A stretch of DNA of 64,000 nt from Cohnella sp. SGD-V74 (lineage in GTDB: Bacteria > Bacillota > Bacilli > Paenibacillales > Paenibacillaceae), in NCBI RefSeq assembly GCF_003001675.1, contig NZ_PVYW01000022.1:62001-126000 (forward strand). The letters run 5' to 3'. Position 1 is the first letter of the stretch, and every line of letters begins with the position of its first letter. This document shows, in pieces, positions 9,565 through 17,719 of the stretch. The position numbers and the translations under genes were made by a program. The notes beneath the pieces are model-generated. The model did not search any database. It had not been told where the DNA came from and saw nothing but the letters and a program-made list of their open reading frames with translations.

Positions 9565-10452
9565 CTATGTCCCTTGCACTTTGAACTCGGCGGCGGGCAG
9601 CCCCTTCACGCCCGGCTTATACACGAACAGGCTTCCTGCCAGCGGCTCTCTGCGGAGCTGTTCCTCGCTCAGCCCAACGCTCGCGGAAGTAATGTACAGT
9701 TCGTCCAGATCGTCGCCGCCGAAGCAGCAGGAGGTGACCCGGGATACGGGCAGCTCGACGCGCTCCAGGCATTCGCCGGTATCGGGATCGAAGCGGCTGA
9801 CGGCATGTCCGTCCCAATGCGCGACCCACAGCTTGCCTTCGGCATCAACGGTCATGCCGTCGGGGTATCCCTGATCGGCGGGGATAACGGCAACGGTCCG
9901 GCGATTGGAGATGCCGCCGCTCCCGGCGTCGAAGTCGAACTTGTCGATCCGTCTCGTGCTCGTATCGATGTAGTACATCGTGCTGCCGTCGAGACTCCAG
10001 CCGAGGCCGTTGGAGCAGCCGATCTCCTCCGCCATCTTATGCGCGCTTCCGTCGCCGTCCAGCCGGTACAGCGCGCCGGTCGGAGCCCCGTCAGCTATCG
10101 GCATCGTGCCCGCCCAGAACCGGCCGGCCGGATCGCACTTGCCGTCGTTAAAGCGGTTGCCCGGCAAATGCGCCTCGGGGTCGGCGATCGGCTCCAATTC
10201 GCCTGTCTCCGCGTCCAGGAAATGAAATCCGTTCTGCAAAGCGCATACCATTCGTCCGTCCGTCGCCCGCACGACCGCGCCGATCCGCTGTCCTACCGAT
10301 ACAGACTCTTCCTCGCCCGTCTTCGGATTCCACATCCGTATTTTCATGCCCTCGATGTCCACCCATACGAGCCGTCCGCTCTCCGGGAGCCACAACGGCC
10401 CTTCTCCGAGCACCGACTTTTCCGCGTTGATCGCTTCCGCCCGTTTCGTCAT
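9565..10452 (-). CDS. SMP-30/gluconolactonase/LRE family protein
   Basis: A six-bladed beta-propeller lactonase-type enzyme of 295 residues. Family landmarks are 'LGEGPLWLPESGRLVWVDIEG' near the N-terminus (metal-ligand Glu in GEGP), 'GNRFNDGKCDPAGRFWAGTM', 'GLGWSLDGSTMYYIDT' and 'YPDGMTVDAEGKLWVAHW'. Members hydrolyse sugar lactones, but the substrate cannot be read from sequence. The start at 10452 is supported by GGGAGG 9 bases upstream; an ATG 9 bases earlier directly abuts that site and is unlikely. No signal peptide, so cytoplasmic. Confidence 0.88.
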   Translation of the reverse strand: MTKRAEAINAEKSVLGEGPLWLPESGRLVWVDIEGMKIRMWNPKTGEEESVSVGQRIGAVVRATDGRMVCALQNGFHFLDAETGELEPIADPEAHLPGNRFNDGKCDPAGRFWAGTMPIADGAPTGALYRLDGDGSAHKMAEEIGCSNGLGWSLDGSTMYYIDTSTRRIDKFDFDAGSGGISNRRTVAVIPADQGYPDGMTVDAEGKLWVAHWDGHAVSRFDPDTGECLERVELPVSRVTSCCFGGDDLDELYITSASVGLSEEQLRREPLAGSLFVYKPGVKGLPAAEFKVQGT

Positions 10453-10592
10453 TCGACTCATCCTCCCAATCTTCCAATCTACGTACCATCGTACAGCGCG
10501 CTCCGATGAAAGCGCAACCCTTGACGCCCGTTCCTTGATGCCGGCCTCGTTCACAGCCTCGAATCCAATCTTTTGTTCAATCTCGATACTAA

Positions 10593-10621
10593 TTGATAAT
10601 GATTATCATTTGCGATATGAT
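10593..10621 (+). promoter_or_regulatory. promoter with Fur box in the spacer
   Basis: TGATAATGATTATCA at 10594-10608 matches the Bacillus 7-1-7 Fur consensus at every position. It sits inside a promoter reading TTGATA (10593-10598), 17 bases, TATGAT (10616-10621). It precedes the nitroreductase/AraC/lipoprotein/esterase genes and implies iron repression of that operon. Confidence 0.9.
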
Positions 10622-10654
10622 AAAAACAGAAAACCGAAAGGATGGATCCTATCC

Positions 10655-11230
10655 ATGTCTGCCACCCAACAGAAGTCGGCCCTGTCCCAGCTGATTCGGA
10701 AGAGAAGATCGATTCGCAGTTTCGCCAAGCGGGACTTGTCCCCTGAACTGATCGTCGAGCTGCTGCAAGCGGCGGAGGCCTCGGTTCTATCGACGGATCA
10801 AGAGCCTTCCCATCGCTTTCTTCTGCTTGCCAGTCCGGATGGCAAAGCCAAAGCGGCTTCCATCGTCATGGACGCCTACTCCGAACAAGGGCTGTACAAG
10901 TGGCTGCCGAACAAGCTCAACCAGTTGATGGCCGATCGCATCGCGCAAATCCCCGCCTTTCTGATCGCGATCGCGAAGGACCGGGGGGAGAAGGAGCGGG
11001 AGCGCGCGACGGTCAGCGCCGTGCTGCAGAGCCTGACTCTGCTCGCTTGGGAACGCGGCATCGGAGCGGTGTGGAATACGGAATCTTTCATGCATAAACC
11101 TTCCTTTAAGCTCGGCGTCGGCGTGCAGGAAGACGAGCGCATAGTCACCATCCTGTATTTGGGGTACTGCGAGAAAGTCCCGAAGACGAAGCCGCGCACG
11201 CCCGCGGAGAAGAAGCTGACTTATTTGTAA
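10655..11230 (+). CDS. nitroreductase family protein (first of a pair)
   Basis: 191-residue FMN-dependent nitroreductase-fold oxidoreductase: 'RKRRSIRSFAKRDLSPELIVELLQAA' at the N-terminus binds the flavin phosphate in this family, and 'SLTLLAWERGIGAVWNTESF' is the central helix. It is the first gene after a perfect Fur box, so it is probably made under iron starvation. A flavin reductase acting on a ferric siderophore is a reasonable inference, not shown by sequence. The AAGGA upstream of the ATG is at a long spacing (about 14 bases). 27 bases separate it from the second nitroreductase gene. Confidence 0.85.
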   Translation: MSATQQKSALSQLIRKRRSIRSFAKRDLSPELIVELLQAAEASVLSTDQEPSHRFLLLASPDGKAKAASIVMDAYSEQGLYKWLPNKLNQLMADRIAQIPAFLIAIAKDRGEKERERATVSAVLQSLTLLAWERGIGAVWNTESFMHKPSFKLGVGVQEDERIVTILYLGYCEKVPKTKPRTPAEKKLTYL

Positions 11231-11257
11231 TTTCATGATGAACGGAGGCTGTCTGAT

Positions 11258-11776
11258 ATGAGTATTCTTTCTCTCTTCCGGGAAGCGCGGGAGGTGCGTC
11301 GGTTCTCCGACCGTCCCGTCTCCCGGGAGGTTATTCTGTCCATTCTGGAAGACGCCGTCTGGGCGCCCAATCACAAGCTGCGGGAACCATGGCGGTTTAT
11401 TTATGCGGAAGGCGCGGCGAAAATCAAGCTGACCGATTCCGTCGACGCCAGCAAGCACCCCCGCCTCGTCGACACACTGACGCAAGCGCCGGTCGTCTTG
11501 ATCGTCACGTCTCCGGTCAATCCGGACGAGCGCATCGACAGCGACGACTTCGGAGCCGTCTGCTGCCTGATTCAGAACATTCAATTGCTCGGCTGGGCCC
11601 AAGGGCTCGGAATGGCTTGGGAGCTGGCCGATTATTCCGCCTGCGAGGAGCTGCTGGCGCTCTCCGGCGTTCGGAGCGACGAGCGGATTGCCGGCATCCT
11701 CGGGCTCGGCTTCTTCGATTCGCTTCCCGAGAAACCGGCCGTCGCCGGCCTGGACGACAGGCTCGAAATCTGGTAA
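11258..11776 (+). CDS. nitroreductase family protein (second of a pair)
   Basis: 172 residues with the flavin-binding start 'FREAREVRRFSDRPVSREVI' and 'AVWAPNHKLREPWRF', typical of the short YdjA/nitroreductase type. GGAGG lies 9 bases before the ATG. It ends 13 bases before the AraC start, so the Fur-controlled transcript probably continues. The two nitroreductases are clearly different sequences, not a recent duplication. A paired heterodimer or two steps of siderophore-iron reduction are possible. Confidence 0.85.
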   Translation: MSILSLFREAREVRRFSDRPVSREVILSILEDAVWAPNHKLREPWRFIYAEGAAKIKLTDSVDASKHPRLVDTLTQAPVVLIVTSPVNPDERIDSDDFGAVCCLIQNIQLLGWAQGLGMAWELADYSACEELLALSGVRSDERIAGILGLGFFDSLPEKPAVAGLDDRLEIW

Positions 11777-11789
11777 GCGAGGCCGAGCG

Positions 11790-13796
11790 ATGATACTGGA
11801 TGAGCTGCTTGCCCTATGGAATCAAGCTTTCGTCAAGGTGCTCGACGTCCGTCTTCACAGACTCCGGCCGGGAGAGAGCCCGCCTCCCTACACCCTGCCC
11901 TCCCATCTGTTTCTGTACAGCTTTCGCGGAAGCGCGCAGATCCGGCTTAACGACGCGTTCTTCAGCGTCGACGGATGCGCCGCGCTTCACGGGAGCAAGG
12001 GCTTTACTCTCCATATCGCGGTTCGGGAAGAGGGATTCGAGTACTACGCCGTTCATTACGCGATCCAATATCCCCGTCAGCACCGTCCGGAGATGACGCT
12101 GCTGACGGATCGCAATCCGTGGCTGCTGGCTCCTTATTCCTTCGTTCCTTCCCGCCCCGTCTCCTTGCTGGATCAGTTGGATCGATTGTACGAGATCTGG
12201 ACAGGCAGGGGCGCCGACGGCTTAAAACCGCTGCGCGCCAAAACGCTGTTTTACCGCTGGGTATGCGATCTTCTCGAGCAGATGGACGAGCAGCCCCGCT
12301 CCCCGTCGCCGCTGCCTTCCGATCTGGTCGGACAGGCCGTCCGCTACATCCGCCTGCATTACGCCGAGCCCATCACGCTGGAGCGTATGGCCGCGGCGCT
12401 CAATTACAGCGTGCCGTACTTGATCAAGCAGTTCAAGCTGAGAATGGGCATCAGCCCGATCGGCTATCTCATCGAGGTGCGCATGGACAAGGCCAAGGAG
12501 CTGCTGCTGCGCACCGACGCCGCCCTGCAGGACATTGCGGAAGGCGTAGGGTACAACGACATCTCCTATTTCAACAAAACGTTCAAGAAATATACCGGCA
12601 TGACGCCAGGGCAATACAGAGCCGGCCGCTCCGCCGGGCATGCGGGCTCAGATCGTCATACGAAACGGATCATATCCTCCCTTGTTCCGGAAGTTTCCGG
12701 ACGATACAATGCTGATGATAATGAAAATCATTTTCATTTTGATCGTTCGAACAAGGGAGAGGACTACAACATGTTTCATTTCGAGAAAAAAAACAAGCTG
12801 GCTATGCTCGTACTGGGAATCGCCCTGCTGCTGAGCGCATGCTCCGGAACGGCCGGCAACCACGGCGGACCCGCCCCCTCGCCTGCCTCCTTGCAGACTG
12901 AGGCGGCGACCGGCACGGCGGCTTCCTCCGAGACGGCTTCGCAGACGCAGCAGCCGTCATGGCCTAGAACGTATACCGACGCCGCCGGCAACAACGTGAA
13001 GCTCGAAGCGCAGCCGAAGCGGATTATCGTCTCTCATTTCAGCATGATGGAATACCTGTTCGCGCTCGACATGCCGCCGATCGCCTCCGCGCTGGCCGAC
13101 CGGATCTTGAACGCGTTCGAGACGCTGAAGCCGTATGCGCAAACCGCCCAAGTGGCGGACATCGGACAAGTCGTGACGCCGAACTTGGAGATGATGACGG
13201 AGCTGGAGCCCGACCTCATTCTGGCTTTTGCCGGCACGCATAACGACGTGTACGCGGATCTGAACAAGATCGCGCCCGTCGTCATGTTCAGCATCGAGGA
13301 TTTGAACTGGAAGGAAAGACTGCGGGAATACGCCAAGCTGCTCGGCAAGGAGCAGGAAGCGGAGGACTATATCGCCGAGCTGACCGGGCTCATGAACGAA
13401 ACCCGGGCCAAGCTGGCTCCTTACAAGGATCAGTCCGTCACATTCCTGTGGCCGACCGGCAACGGCGATACGTTCTACGTGCTGGACGACAGCTCGATCG
13501 AATACGTGTACGATCCGGAAGGGCTCGGCATGAAGTCGCCCGGCGCCTTCAAGCTGGAGGACGACGCCGTGTCCATGGAAGGGGTAACGATGCTCGATCC
13601 GGACATTATTTTTGTCGTCGATTATTTGGACGGAGTCGAAGAGCGGCTGGCGGAGCTGAGCAAGAGCAAGGTGTGGAATTCGCTGAGCGCCGTGAAGAAG
13701 GGCCAAGTGTTCACGATGGACATTTCCGCGAACGCGGGAGGACCGCTTGCGGTGAGATATGCAGTCGATCGAATCTCGCAAGCTCTTATTCGATAG
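11790..13796 (+). CDS. AraC regulator continuous in frame with a siderophore-binding lipoprotein
   Basis: The AraC start at 11790 (GAGG 7 bases upstream) opens a 668-codon frame with no stop until the end of the binding protein. Residues 1-285 are an AraC regulator: an N-terminal cupin-like arm and a C-terminal double HTH ('ITLERMAAALNYSVPYLIKQF', 'LQDIAEGVGYNDISYFNKTF'). Residues about 286-327 are a linker, and from residue 328 a complete lipoprotein signal and FeuA-like binding domain follow. AraC-binding-protein fusions are known (B. subtilis Btr, which senses Fe-bacillibactin in the cytoplasm), but Btr has no internal lipobox. Here both products seem possible: the full fusion and the lipoprotein from an internal start at 12771. 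Confidence 0.8.
   Translation: MILDELLALWNQAFVKVLDVRLHRLRPGESPPPYTLPSHLFLYSFRGSAQIRLNDAFFSVDGCAALHGSKGFTLHIAVREEGFEYYAVHYAIQYPRQHRPEMTLLTDRNPWLLAPYSFVPSRPVSLLDQLDRLYEIWTGRGADGLKPLRAKTLFYRWVCDLLEQMDEQPRSPSPLPSDLVGQAVRYIRLHYAEPITLERMAAALNYSVPYLIKQFKLRMGISPIGYLIEVRMDKAKELLLRTDAALQDIAEGVGYNDISYFNKTFKKYTGMTPGQYRAGRSAGHAGSDRHTKRIISSLVPEVSGRYNADDNENHFHFDRSNKGEDYNMFHFEKKNKLAMLVLGIALLLSACSGTAGNHGGPAPSPASLQTEAATGTAASSETASQTQQPSWPRTYTDAAGNNVKLEAQPKRIIVSHFSMMEYLFALDMPPIASALADRILNAFETLKPYAQTAQVADIGQVVTPNLEMMTELEPDLILAFAGTHNDVYADLNKIAPVVMFSIEDLNWKERLREYAKLLGKEQEAEDYIAELTGLMNETRAKLAPYKDQSVTFLWPTGNGDTFYVLDDSSIEYVYDPEGLGMKSPGAFKLEDDAVSMEGVTMLDPDIIFVVDYLDGVEERLAELSKSKVWNSLSAVKKGQVFTMDISANAGGPLAVRYAVDRISQALIR
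12682..12736 (+). promoter_or_regulatory. internal promoter and double Fur box inside the AraC-lipoprotein frame
   Basis: TTGTTC (12682-12687), 17 bases, TACAAT (12705-12710), followed at once by two overlapping Fur-like sites: TGATAATGAAAATCA (12716-12730) and the perfect palindrome TGAAAATCATTTTCA (12722-12736). It lies 35 bases before the lipoprotein start codon and lies inside an uninterrupted coding frame. Confidence 0.8.
12771..13796 (+). CDS. iron-siderophore binding lipoprotein (internal start of the AraC frame)
   Basis: 341 residues if translated from ATG 12771, which has GGGAGAGG 8 bases upstream and its own Fur-boxed promoter. Signal: basic 'MFHFEKKNKL', a hydrophobic stretch and the lipobox LLSAC. 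After a Ser/Thr/Ala-rich linker comes a class III binding fold: 'RTYTDAAGNNVKLEAQPKRI', 'LEPDLILAFAGTHND' and the C-terminal 'VWNSLSAVKKGQVFTMD'. It would capture a ferric siderophore at the outer face of the membrane. The next gene (esterase) begins 14 bases after its stop, suggesting capture followed by intracellular hydrolysis. No FecCD-type permease is encoded nearby. Confidence 0.88.
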   Translation: MFHFEKKNKLAMLVLGIALLLSACSGTAGNHGGPAPSPASLQTEAATGTAASSETASQTQQPSWPRTYTDAAGNNVKLEAQPKRIIVSHFSMMEYLFALDMPPIASALADRILNAFETLKPYAQTAQVADIGQVVTPNLEMMTELEPDLILAFAGTHNDVYADLNKIAPVVMFSIEDLNWKERLREYAKLLGKEQEAEDYIAELTGLMNETRAKLAPYKDQSVTFLWPTGNGDTFYVLDDSSIEYVYDPEGLGMKSPGAFKLEDDAVSMEGVTMLDPDIIFVVDYLDGVEERLAELSKSKVWNSLSAVKKGQVFTMDISANAGGPLAVRYAVDRISQALIR

Positions 13797-13810
13797 GGGG
13801 CTTATCGCGG

Positions 13811-14560
13811 ATGCAATCAATCATCACGGACAAGCTGCTGGACCGCGAGCTGATCGTGTATTTGCCGGACGATTACGACGATGGCGAGAAGCGTTACCCG
13901 GTCGTCTACGCGCAGGACGGCGGGGACTTGATCGATCCCGGGCAGAGCGGCACGCTCCGGGCGATTAAGCAATTGACCGCCCGGGGCGAGCTTCCCGGCA
14001 TCATCTTCGTCGGGATCGTTCCCTTCGACCGGAACGACGAATATACGCCCTTCGCGACTCCCAACATCTTCGAACCGGGTAAGCTGTTCGGCGCCAAGGC
14101 GGCGCAGTACGCGTCGTATCTCGCCCATACGCTCAAGCCTTACGTGGACGGCCGATACCGCACGCTGACCGATGCCCCGCATACGGGCATCATGGGCTTT
14201 TCGCTCGGAGGCTTGATCTCCGTCTATACGGCGCTGCTCTATCCGAGCGTGTTCGGACGAATCGGCAGCTTCTCGGGCTCGTTCTGGTATCCCGGCTTTA
14301 CGGAATGGGTGCGGGAGCTGGAGATCCGCAATGCCGGTCAGCGGCTCTACATGAATGTCGGCCACGCCGAAGGGGCCGGCCGGACGACCGGGCAGCAGTG
14401 GATGGTGCCGAACCACGGAACGATCTACGAGCGTCTGCTGCAGACCGGCTTCACCAGGAGCACCGCCTCGATGACCGTCTACGAGAGCGATGCGCATTCT
14501 TTCTCCAAAGGCGTTCTCTATGTACCCGATGCGATGAAGTGGCTGTTCTGCCACTCGTAG
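13811..14560 (+). CDS. esterase family protein, BesA-like siderophore trilactone hydrolase
   Basis: 249-residue alpha/beta hydrolase of the putative esterase (enterochelin esterase-like) family: 'RELIVYLPDDYDDGEKRYPVVYAQDGGD', nucleophile Ser131 in GFSLGG, and a C-terminal 'ESDAHSF' with the catalytic His. The family includes B. subtilis BesA, which opens bacillibactin to free iron. Location directly after a siderophore-binding protein under Fur boxes supports that role. AGGGGG is 10 bases before the ATG. Its last 43 bases overlap the 3' end of the convergent methyltransferase-like gene, so both C-terminal coding regions share DNA. Confidence 0.85.
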   Translation: MQSIITDKLLDRELIVYLPDDYDDGEKRYPVVYAQDGGDLIDPGQSGTLRAIKQLTARGELPGIIFVGIVPFDRNDEYTPFATPNIFEPGKLFGAKAAQYASYLAHTLKPYVDGRYRTLTDAPHTGIMGFSLGGLISVYTALLYPSVFGRIGSFSGSFWYPGFTEWVRELEIRNAGQRLYMNVGHAEGAGRTTGQQWMVPNHGTIYERLLQTGFTRSTASMTVYESDAHSFSKGVLYVPDAMKWLFCHS

Positions 14561-15321
14561 GCTGTCGCCCTCGGCTCCAGCACCAACGTGTCGTAGATCC
14601 CCCCCGTTCTGCCCGGAACCGCCGTCCGCCAGTCCGTCAGCGCTCCGGGATCGAGCGGGTAGTTAAACAGCGACTTGAGACCGTTGCCGTACCGGACGAC
14701 GATCCGGCAATCGGATCGAACGCGGGGGCGCAGCTCCCGCAAAATGTCCAGCTTCTCCGGCACCAAGGAAGCGATGAACACATGCGTAGCCGCGCTTGCG
14801 AATTCGGGCTCGCTCAGATGGCCGTCCGTATAACGGAACGTTTGCTTCATGCCCAAGTACCGCGCAAGCTCCGTTCCATGACGAACGGCCTCCTCGTCGA
14901 TATCGACGCACAGCACTTCCGCCGACGTTTCTCTTGCGATCGTAATCGCCGATACCGGAAAAGCCCCTGCGCCGATAAACATCACCTTGGCGCCCCGCCG
15001 TCCCCGAACCCGCTCCCACTCCTCCCGCGCCGACGCGGACAGCAGCGCGGTATACAGGTCGGCGTCCCGTTCGCGCGCATAGACTTGCCTGGCCCTCATC
15101 TTCTCCACCAAGCCCAGAGAACGGGCCGAAGCCTCCCTCAGCCTCTCCGCCGCCATTCTCGTCACCGCGTCGTTCGCACAGCGCCTCCAGCATCTCCCGT
15201 TGCCCTCGTCCAGGATGAACTCGCACAGCCGATCCAGCTGCCCGCCAAGCCGCGGCCAACGCTCATTCCGCTCGAGCACGGCCTCCATCAACCCGTCCAG
15301 CTCGTCCGCCAAGGCGCCCAA
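14518..15321 (-). CDS. nicotianamine synthase-like (CntL-type) aminobutanoyltransferase
   Basis: 267 residues of the nicotianamine-synthase fold, a SAM-dependent enzyme class that transfers the aminobutanoyl group rather than methyl. The SAM site is 'VMFIGAGAFPVSAITIA' (about 113-129) followed by 'LCVDIDEEAVRHG' (Asp140). Further shared landmarks are 'THVFIASLV' and 'RYGNGLKSLFNYPLD'. Bacterial members such as CntL build staphylopine-type metallophores with a partner opine dehydrogenase (CntM) and often a His racemase (CntK); neither is beside it. The start is a TTG at 15321 with GGGAG about 12 bases upstream; a better-placed GGAGGG precedes an in-frame ATT 10 codons earlier, so the start is uncertain. 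Confidence 0.75.
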   Translation of the reverse strand: MGALADELDGLMEAVLERNERWPRLGGQLDRLCEFILDEGNGRCWRRCANDAVTRMAAERLREASARSLGLVEKMRARQVYARERDADLYTALLSASAREEWERVRGRRGAKVMFIGAGAFPVSAITIARETSAEVLCVDIDEEAVRHGTELARYLGMKQTFRYTDGHLSEPEFASAATHVFIASLVPEKLDILRELRPRVRSDCRIVVRYGNGLKSLFNYPLDPGALTDWRTAVPGRTGGIYDTLVLEPRATAYEWQNSHFIASGT

Positions 15322-15452
15322 GATCCGGGCAAAGCTCCCATCGCTCTTAATCGCCTATCCCTCCGTCTCCGGCAATGCCAAACACAGGAAGTATATGAAC
15401 GGGGACAAGCGGATCATGTCTGATCTTGCGGAATTCCGGTTTACCCGCGTCT

Positions 15453-16307
15453 TCAGTCGAAATAAATGTCCTTGCGGATTTCCGAGCGCTCCCTTTCTCT
15501 CCACTCGGCGGGCGTCATCCGTTCCAGTTCCTTGAATACGCGGGTGAAGTGATAGATCGTTTTGAACCCTACCTGCCAGGCGATCGTCTTCAAGCTCGCC
15601 GAAGTGCCGGCGATCATTTCCCGCGCTTTCTCTATGCGCACCCTGCGCAAATATTGCGTGAACGTAACGCCGTAACCGCTCCGAAACGCCCGTCCCGCAT
15701 AGCTCTTGTTATAGCCGATCGCCGCGGCGGCATCGCCCAGAGTGATTTCTTCCGCATAATGGCTTCGCAAGTATTGCTCCAATCTCTGCGCCGCGTCGAG
15801 GGGTTCGTATGTCGGTGCCGCCGGCTGCTTGATCGGACGCTCCGTCTGCCCTGCCGACGGCTGTTGGGCAGCCGTTCGCTGCCTTGCCAACCCGTACAGA
15901 AGCTGCCCGAGCATCAGCGCGGCTATCGAGTCGTAATGCTTTTCCTTGCGGGCCCCTTCCGCGCGTATACGCTCCAGCAGCGACCTGGATTCCCCCTCCT
16001 CGTCCCGGCACGGCGAGGGGCATGCCCCCGCTGCCTGCTCCAGATCGTTGTCGTAGAGCCGGAATTTCAGATCGAGCGTCTTGATCGCCCGGACGCCTCC
16101 TGGCGTCAAGCCGTGCATGACGCCGGGCGCGATCAGGAAGAGCAGTCCGGGAGCGATCGCATAGCTTCGATCGCCCAGCAAGAAGCTTCCCGCTCCGTCG
16201 ACGAAATAGATGATCTGATAGAAGTTGTGTCGATGAAGCTCCAGACGAGCGCCCGGCTTGTAATCGAAGCGGGCGGCCCAATGAATATGCACCCCGTGAC
16301 GTCTCAT
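15453..16307 (-). CDS. AraC family transcriptional regulator
   Basis: 284 residues: N-terminal cupin ('ARLELHRHNFYQIIYFVDGAG', 'LLFLIAPGVMHGLTPGG') and C-terminal AraC double HTH ('ITLGDAAAAIGYNKSYAGRAF', 'LKTIAWQVGFKTIYHFTRVF'). The start at 16307 has repeated AGGAGG 6 bases upstream. It is divergent from the beta-propeller gene at 16438 and 131 bases downstream is the methyltransferase-like gene on the same strand, so it may control either (inference). Confidence 0.87.
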   Translation of the reverse strand: MRRHGVHIHWAARFDYKPGARLELHRHNFYQIIYFVDGAGSFLLGDRSYAIAPGLLFLIAPGVMHGLTPGGVRAIKTLDLKFRLYDNDLEQAAGACPSPCRDEEGESRSLLERIRAEGARKEKHYDSIAALMLGQLLYGLARQRTAAQQPSAGQTERPIKQPAAPTYEPLDAAQRLEQYLRSHYAEEITLGDAAAAIGYNKSYAGRAFRSGYGVTFTQYLRRVRIEKAREMIAGTSASLKTIAWQVGFKTIYHFTRVFKELERMTPAEWRERERSEIRKDIYFD

Positions 16308-16437
16308 GCCATGCCTCCTCCTCCTAATCGCATTTTTAAGTATCGACGCGACAAATACAAGACTTTTTCCGATAAACCGGCATTCGCGCGCCGAACTACA
16401 ATAGAGGGCAGCACAACGACTAAGGAGGAGATATCCC

Positions 16438-17709
16438 TTGATCATCAGCAGCCGTTTTCCGCGCTATACCGCTTTCGATCCGCTTGTTCCCGTATGGTGC
16501 CTGACCCCCGACGGCAAGGGCAGCTTCCATCGTTTCTTCGACACGTCGGCTGTCAGTCCTTCCGGCCGCTATGTCGCCGTCCTGCGGATGCCGCGGGAGG
16601 ATAAACTTCCGGAGCCGGGGGAGACCGCGGAGGTCGTCCTGATCGACCTGCATGAGGGCGAAGAACGCGTCGCGGCGCATACGCGCGGCTGGGAATCGCA
16701 GCTTGGCGCCAACCTTAATTGGGGGCTGACCGATTCGGCGTTGTATTATAACGATGTGGATACGGAAACCTGGGAGCCGGTATGCATCGAGCTCGACCCG
16801 CAGACCGGGCGAACCCGGCGGCTGGAAGGCGGCATTTACAAAATATCGCCGGACGGCCGAACCGTTATTTCCGCCTGTATGAAACGAATGCGCCGCACGC
16901 AATTCGGCTACGGCGTCGTCGTGCCGGACGAATTCGTCCCGCGCAATTCCGGATTCCCGGATGATGACGGCCTCTACGCGACGGACGTCGCGACGGGAGC
17001 TCGCACCTTGCTCGTATCGCTGCGGCAGATCGTCGAGCGGGCCAAACCGGCTATTGATTGGGAACGGTACGCGGACGGGGAGTGCTACGGATTCCATTGC
17101 AAATTCAATCCGCAGGGGGACCGGATTATTTTTACGATGCGCTGGTTCCGTACCGATGAAGATCAGCCGTGGAACATGCTGCACAAGCATGCGCTGAAAT
17201 TTTGGGTCGTCACGATGAAGTCGGACGGCAGCGATATTTCCGTCGCCGTAGGACCGGAACAATGGGATAAGGGCGGGCACCATATCAACTGGTTTCCCGA
17301 CGGACGCAGACTCTCCATGAACCTGTGCCTGGACGGGGACAAGCGGTTGTACCTGACGCAGGTGAACGAGGACGGAAGCGGGCTGGCTAAAATTACGGAC
17401 GTCTTCCCCGGCTCAGGCCACCCTACCGTTCATCCGAACGGCAGGCATATTCTGACCGATGCCTACGAGAAAGAAAAGGTCGCTTACGAGGACGGCACCG
17501 TGCCGCTCCGGTGGATCGACCTGGAACGCCGAACGGAGCAAATCGCGGTGCGCATCCCGGTCGCCAATCCGGGCACGCTCGTATCCCCGGCGCTGCGGGT
17601 CGATCCGCATCCCGCGTGGGCGCCCGACGGTCGCCACGTCGTGTTCAACGGCTACGTCGACGGCACGCGCCGCGTCTTCCTGGCCGACTTCGGACCTCTG
17701 CTGCAATAA
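16438..17709 (+). CDS. TolB/PD40-type beta-propeller protein
   Basis: 423 residues with repeated PD40/WD-like strands: 'TSAVSPSGRYVAVLRM', 'GGIYKISPDGRTVISA', 'FNPQGDRIIFTMRW', 'INWFPDGRRLSMNL', 'HPTVHPNGRHILTD' and 'HPAWAPDGRHVVFNG'. No signal peptide. The start is a TTG with an ideal AAGGAGGAG 7 bases upstream. The shape recalls oligogalacturonate-lyase and TolB-like propellers, but I cannot see a secure catalytic signature, so no function is assigned. It is divergent from an AraC gene and its 3' end faces the foldback element at 17720. Confidence 0.7.
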   Translation: MIISSRFPRYTAFDPLVPVWCLTPDGKGSFHRFFDTSAVSPSGRYVAVLRMPREDKLPEPGETAEVVLIDLHEGEERVAAHTRGWESQLGANLNWGLTDSALYYNDVDTETWEPVCIELDPQTGRTRRLEGGIYKISPDGRTVISACMKRMRRTQFGYGVVVPDEFVPRNSGFPDDDGLYATDVATGARTLLVSLRQIVERAKPAIDWERYADGECYGFHCKFNPQGDRIIFTMRWFRTDEDQPWNMLHKHALKFWVVTMKSDGSDISVAVGPEQWDKGGHHINWFPDGRRLSMNLCLDGDKRLYLTQVNEDGSGLAKITDVFPGSGHPTVHPNGRHILTDAYEKEKVAYEDGTVPLRWIDLERRTEQIAVRIPVANPGTLVSPALRVDPHPAWAPDGRHVVFNGYVDGTRRVFLADFGPLLQ

Positions 17710-17719
17710 GCGGAAGGCC

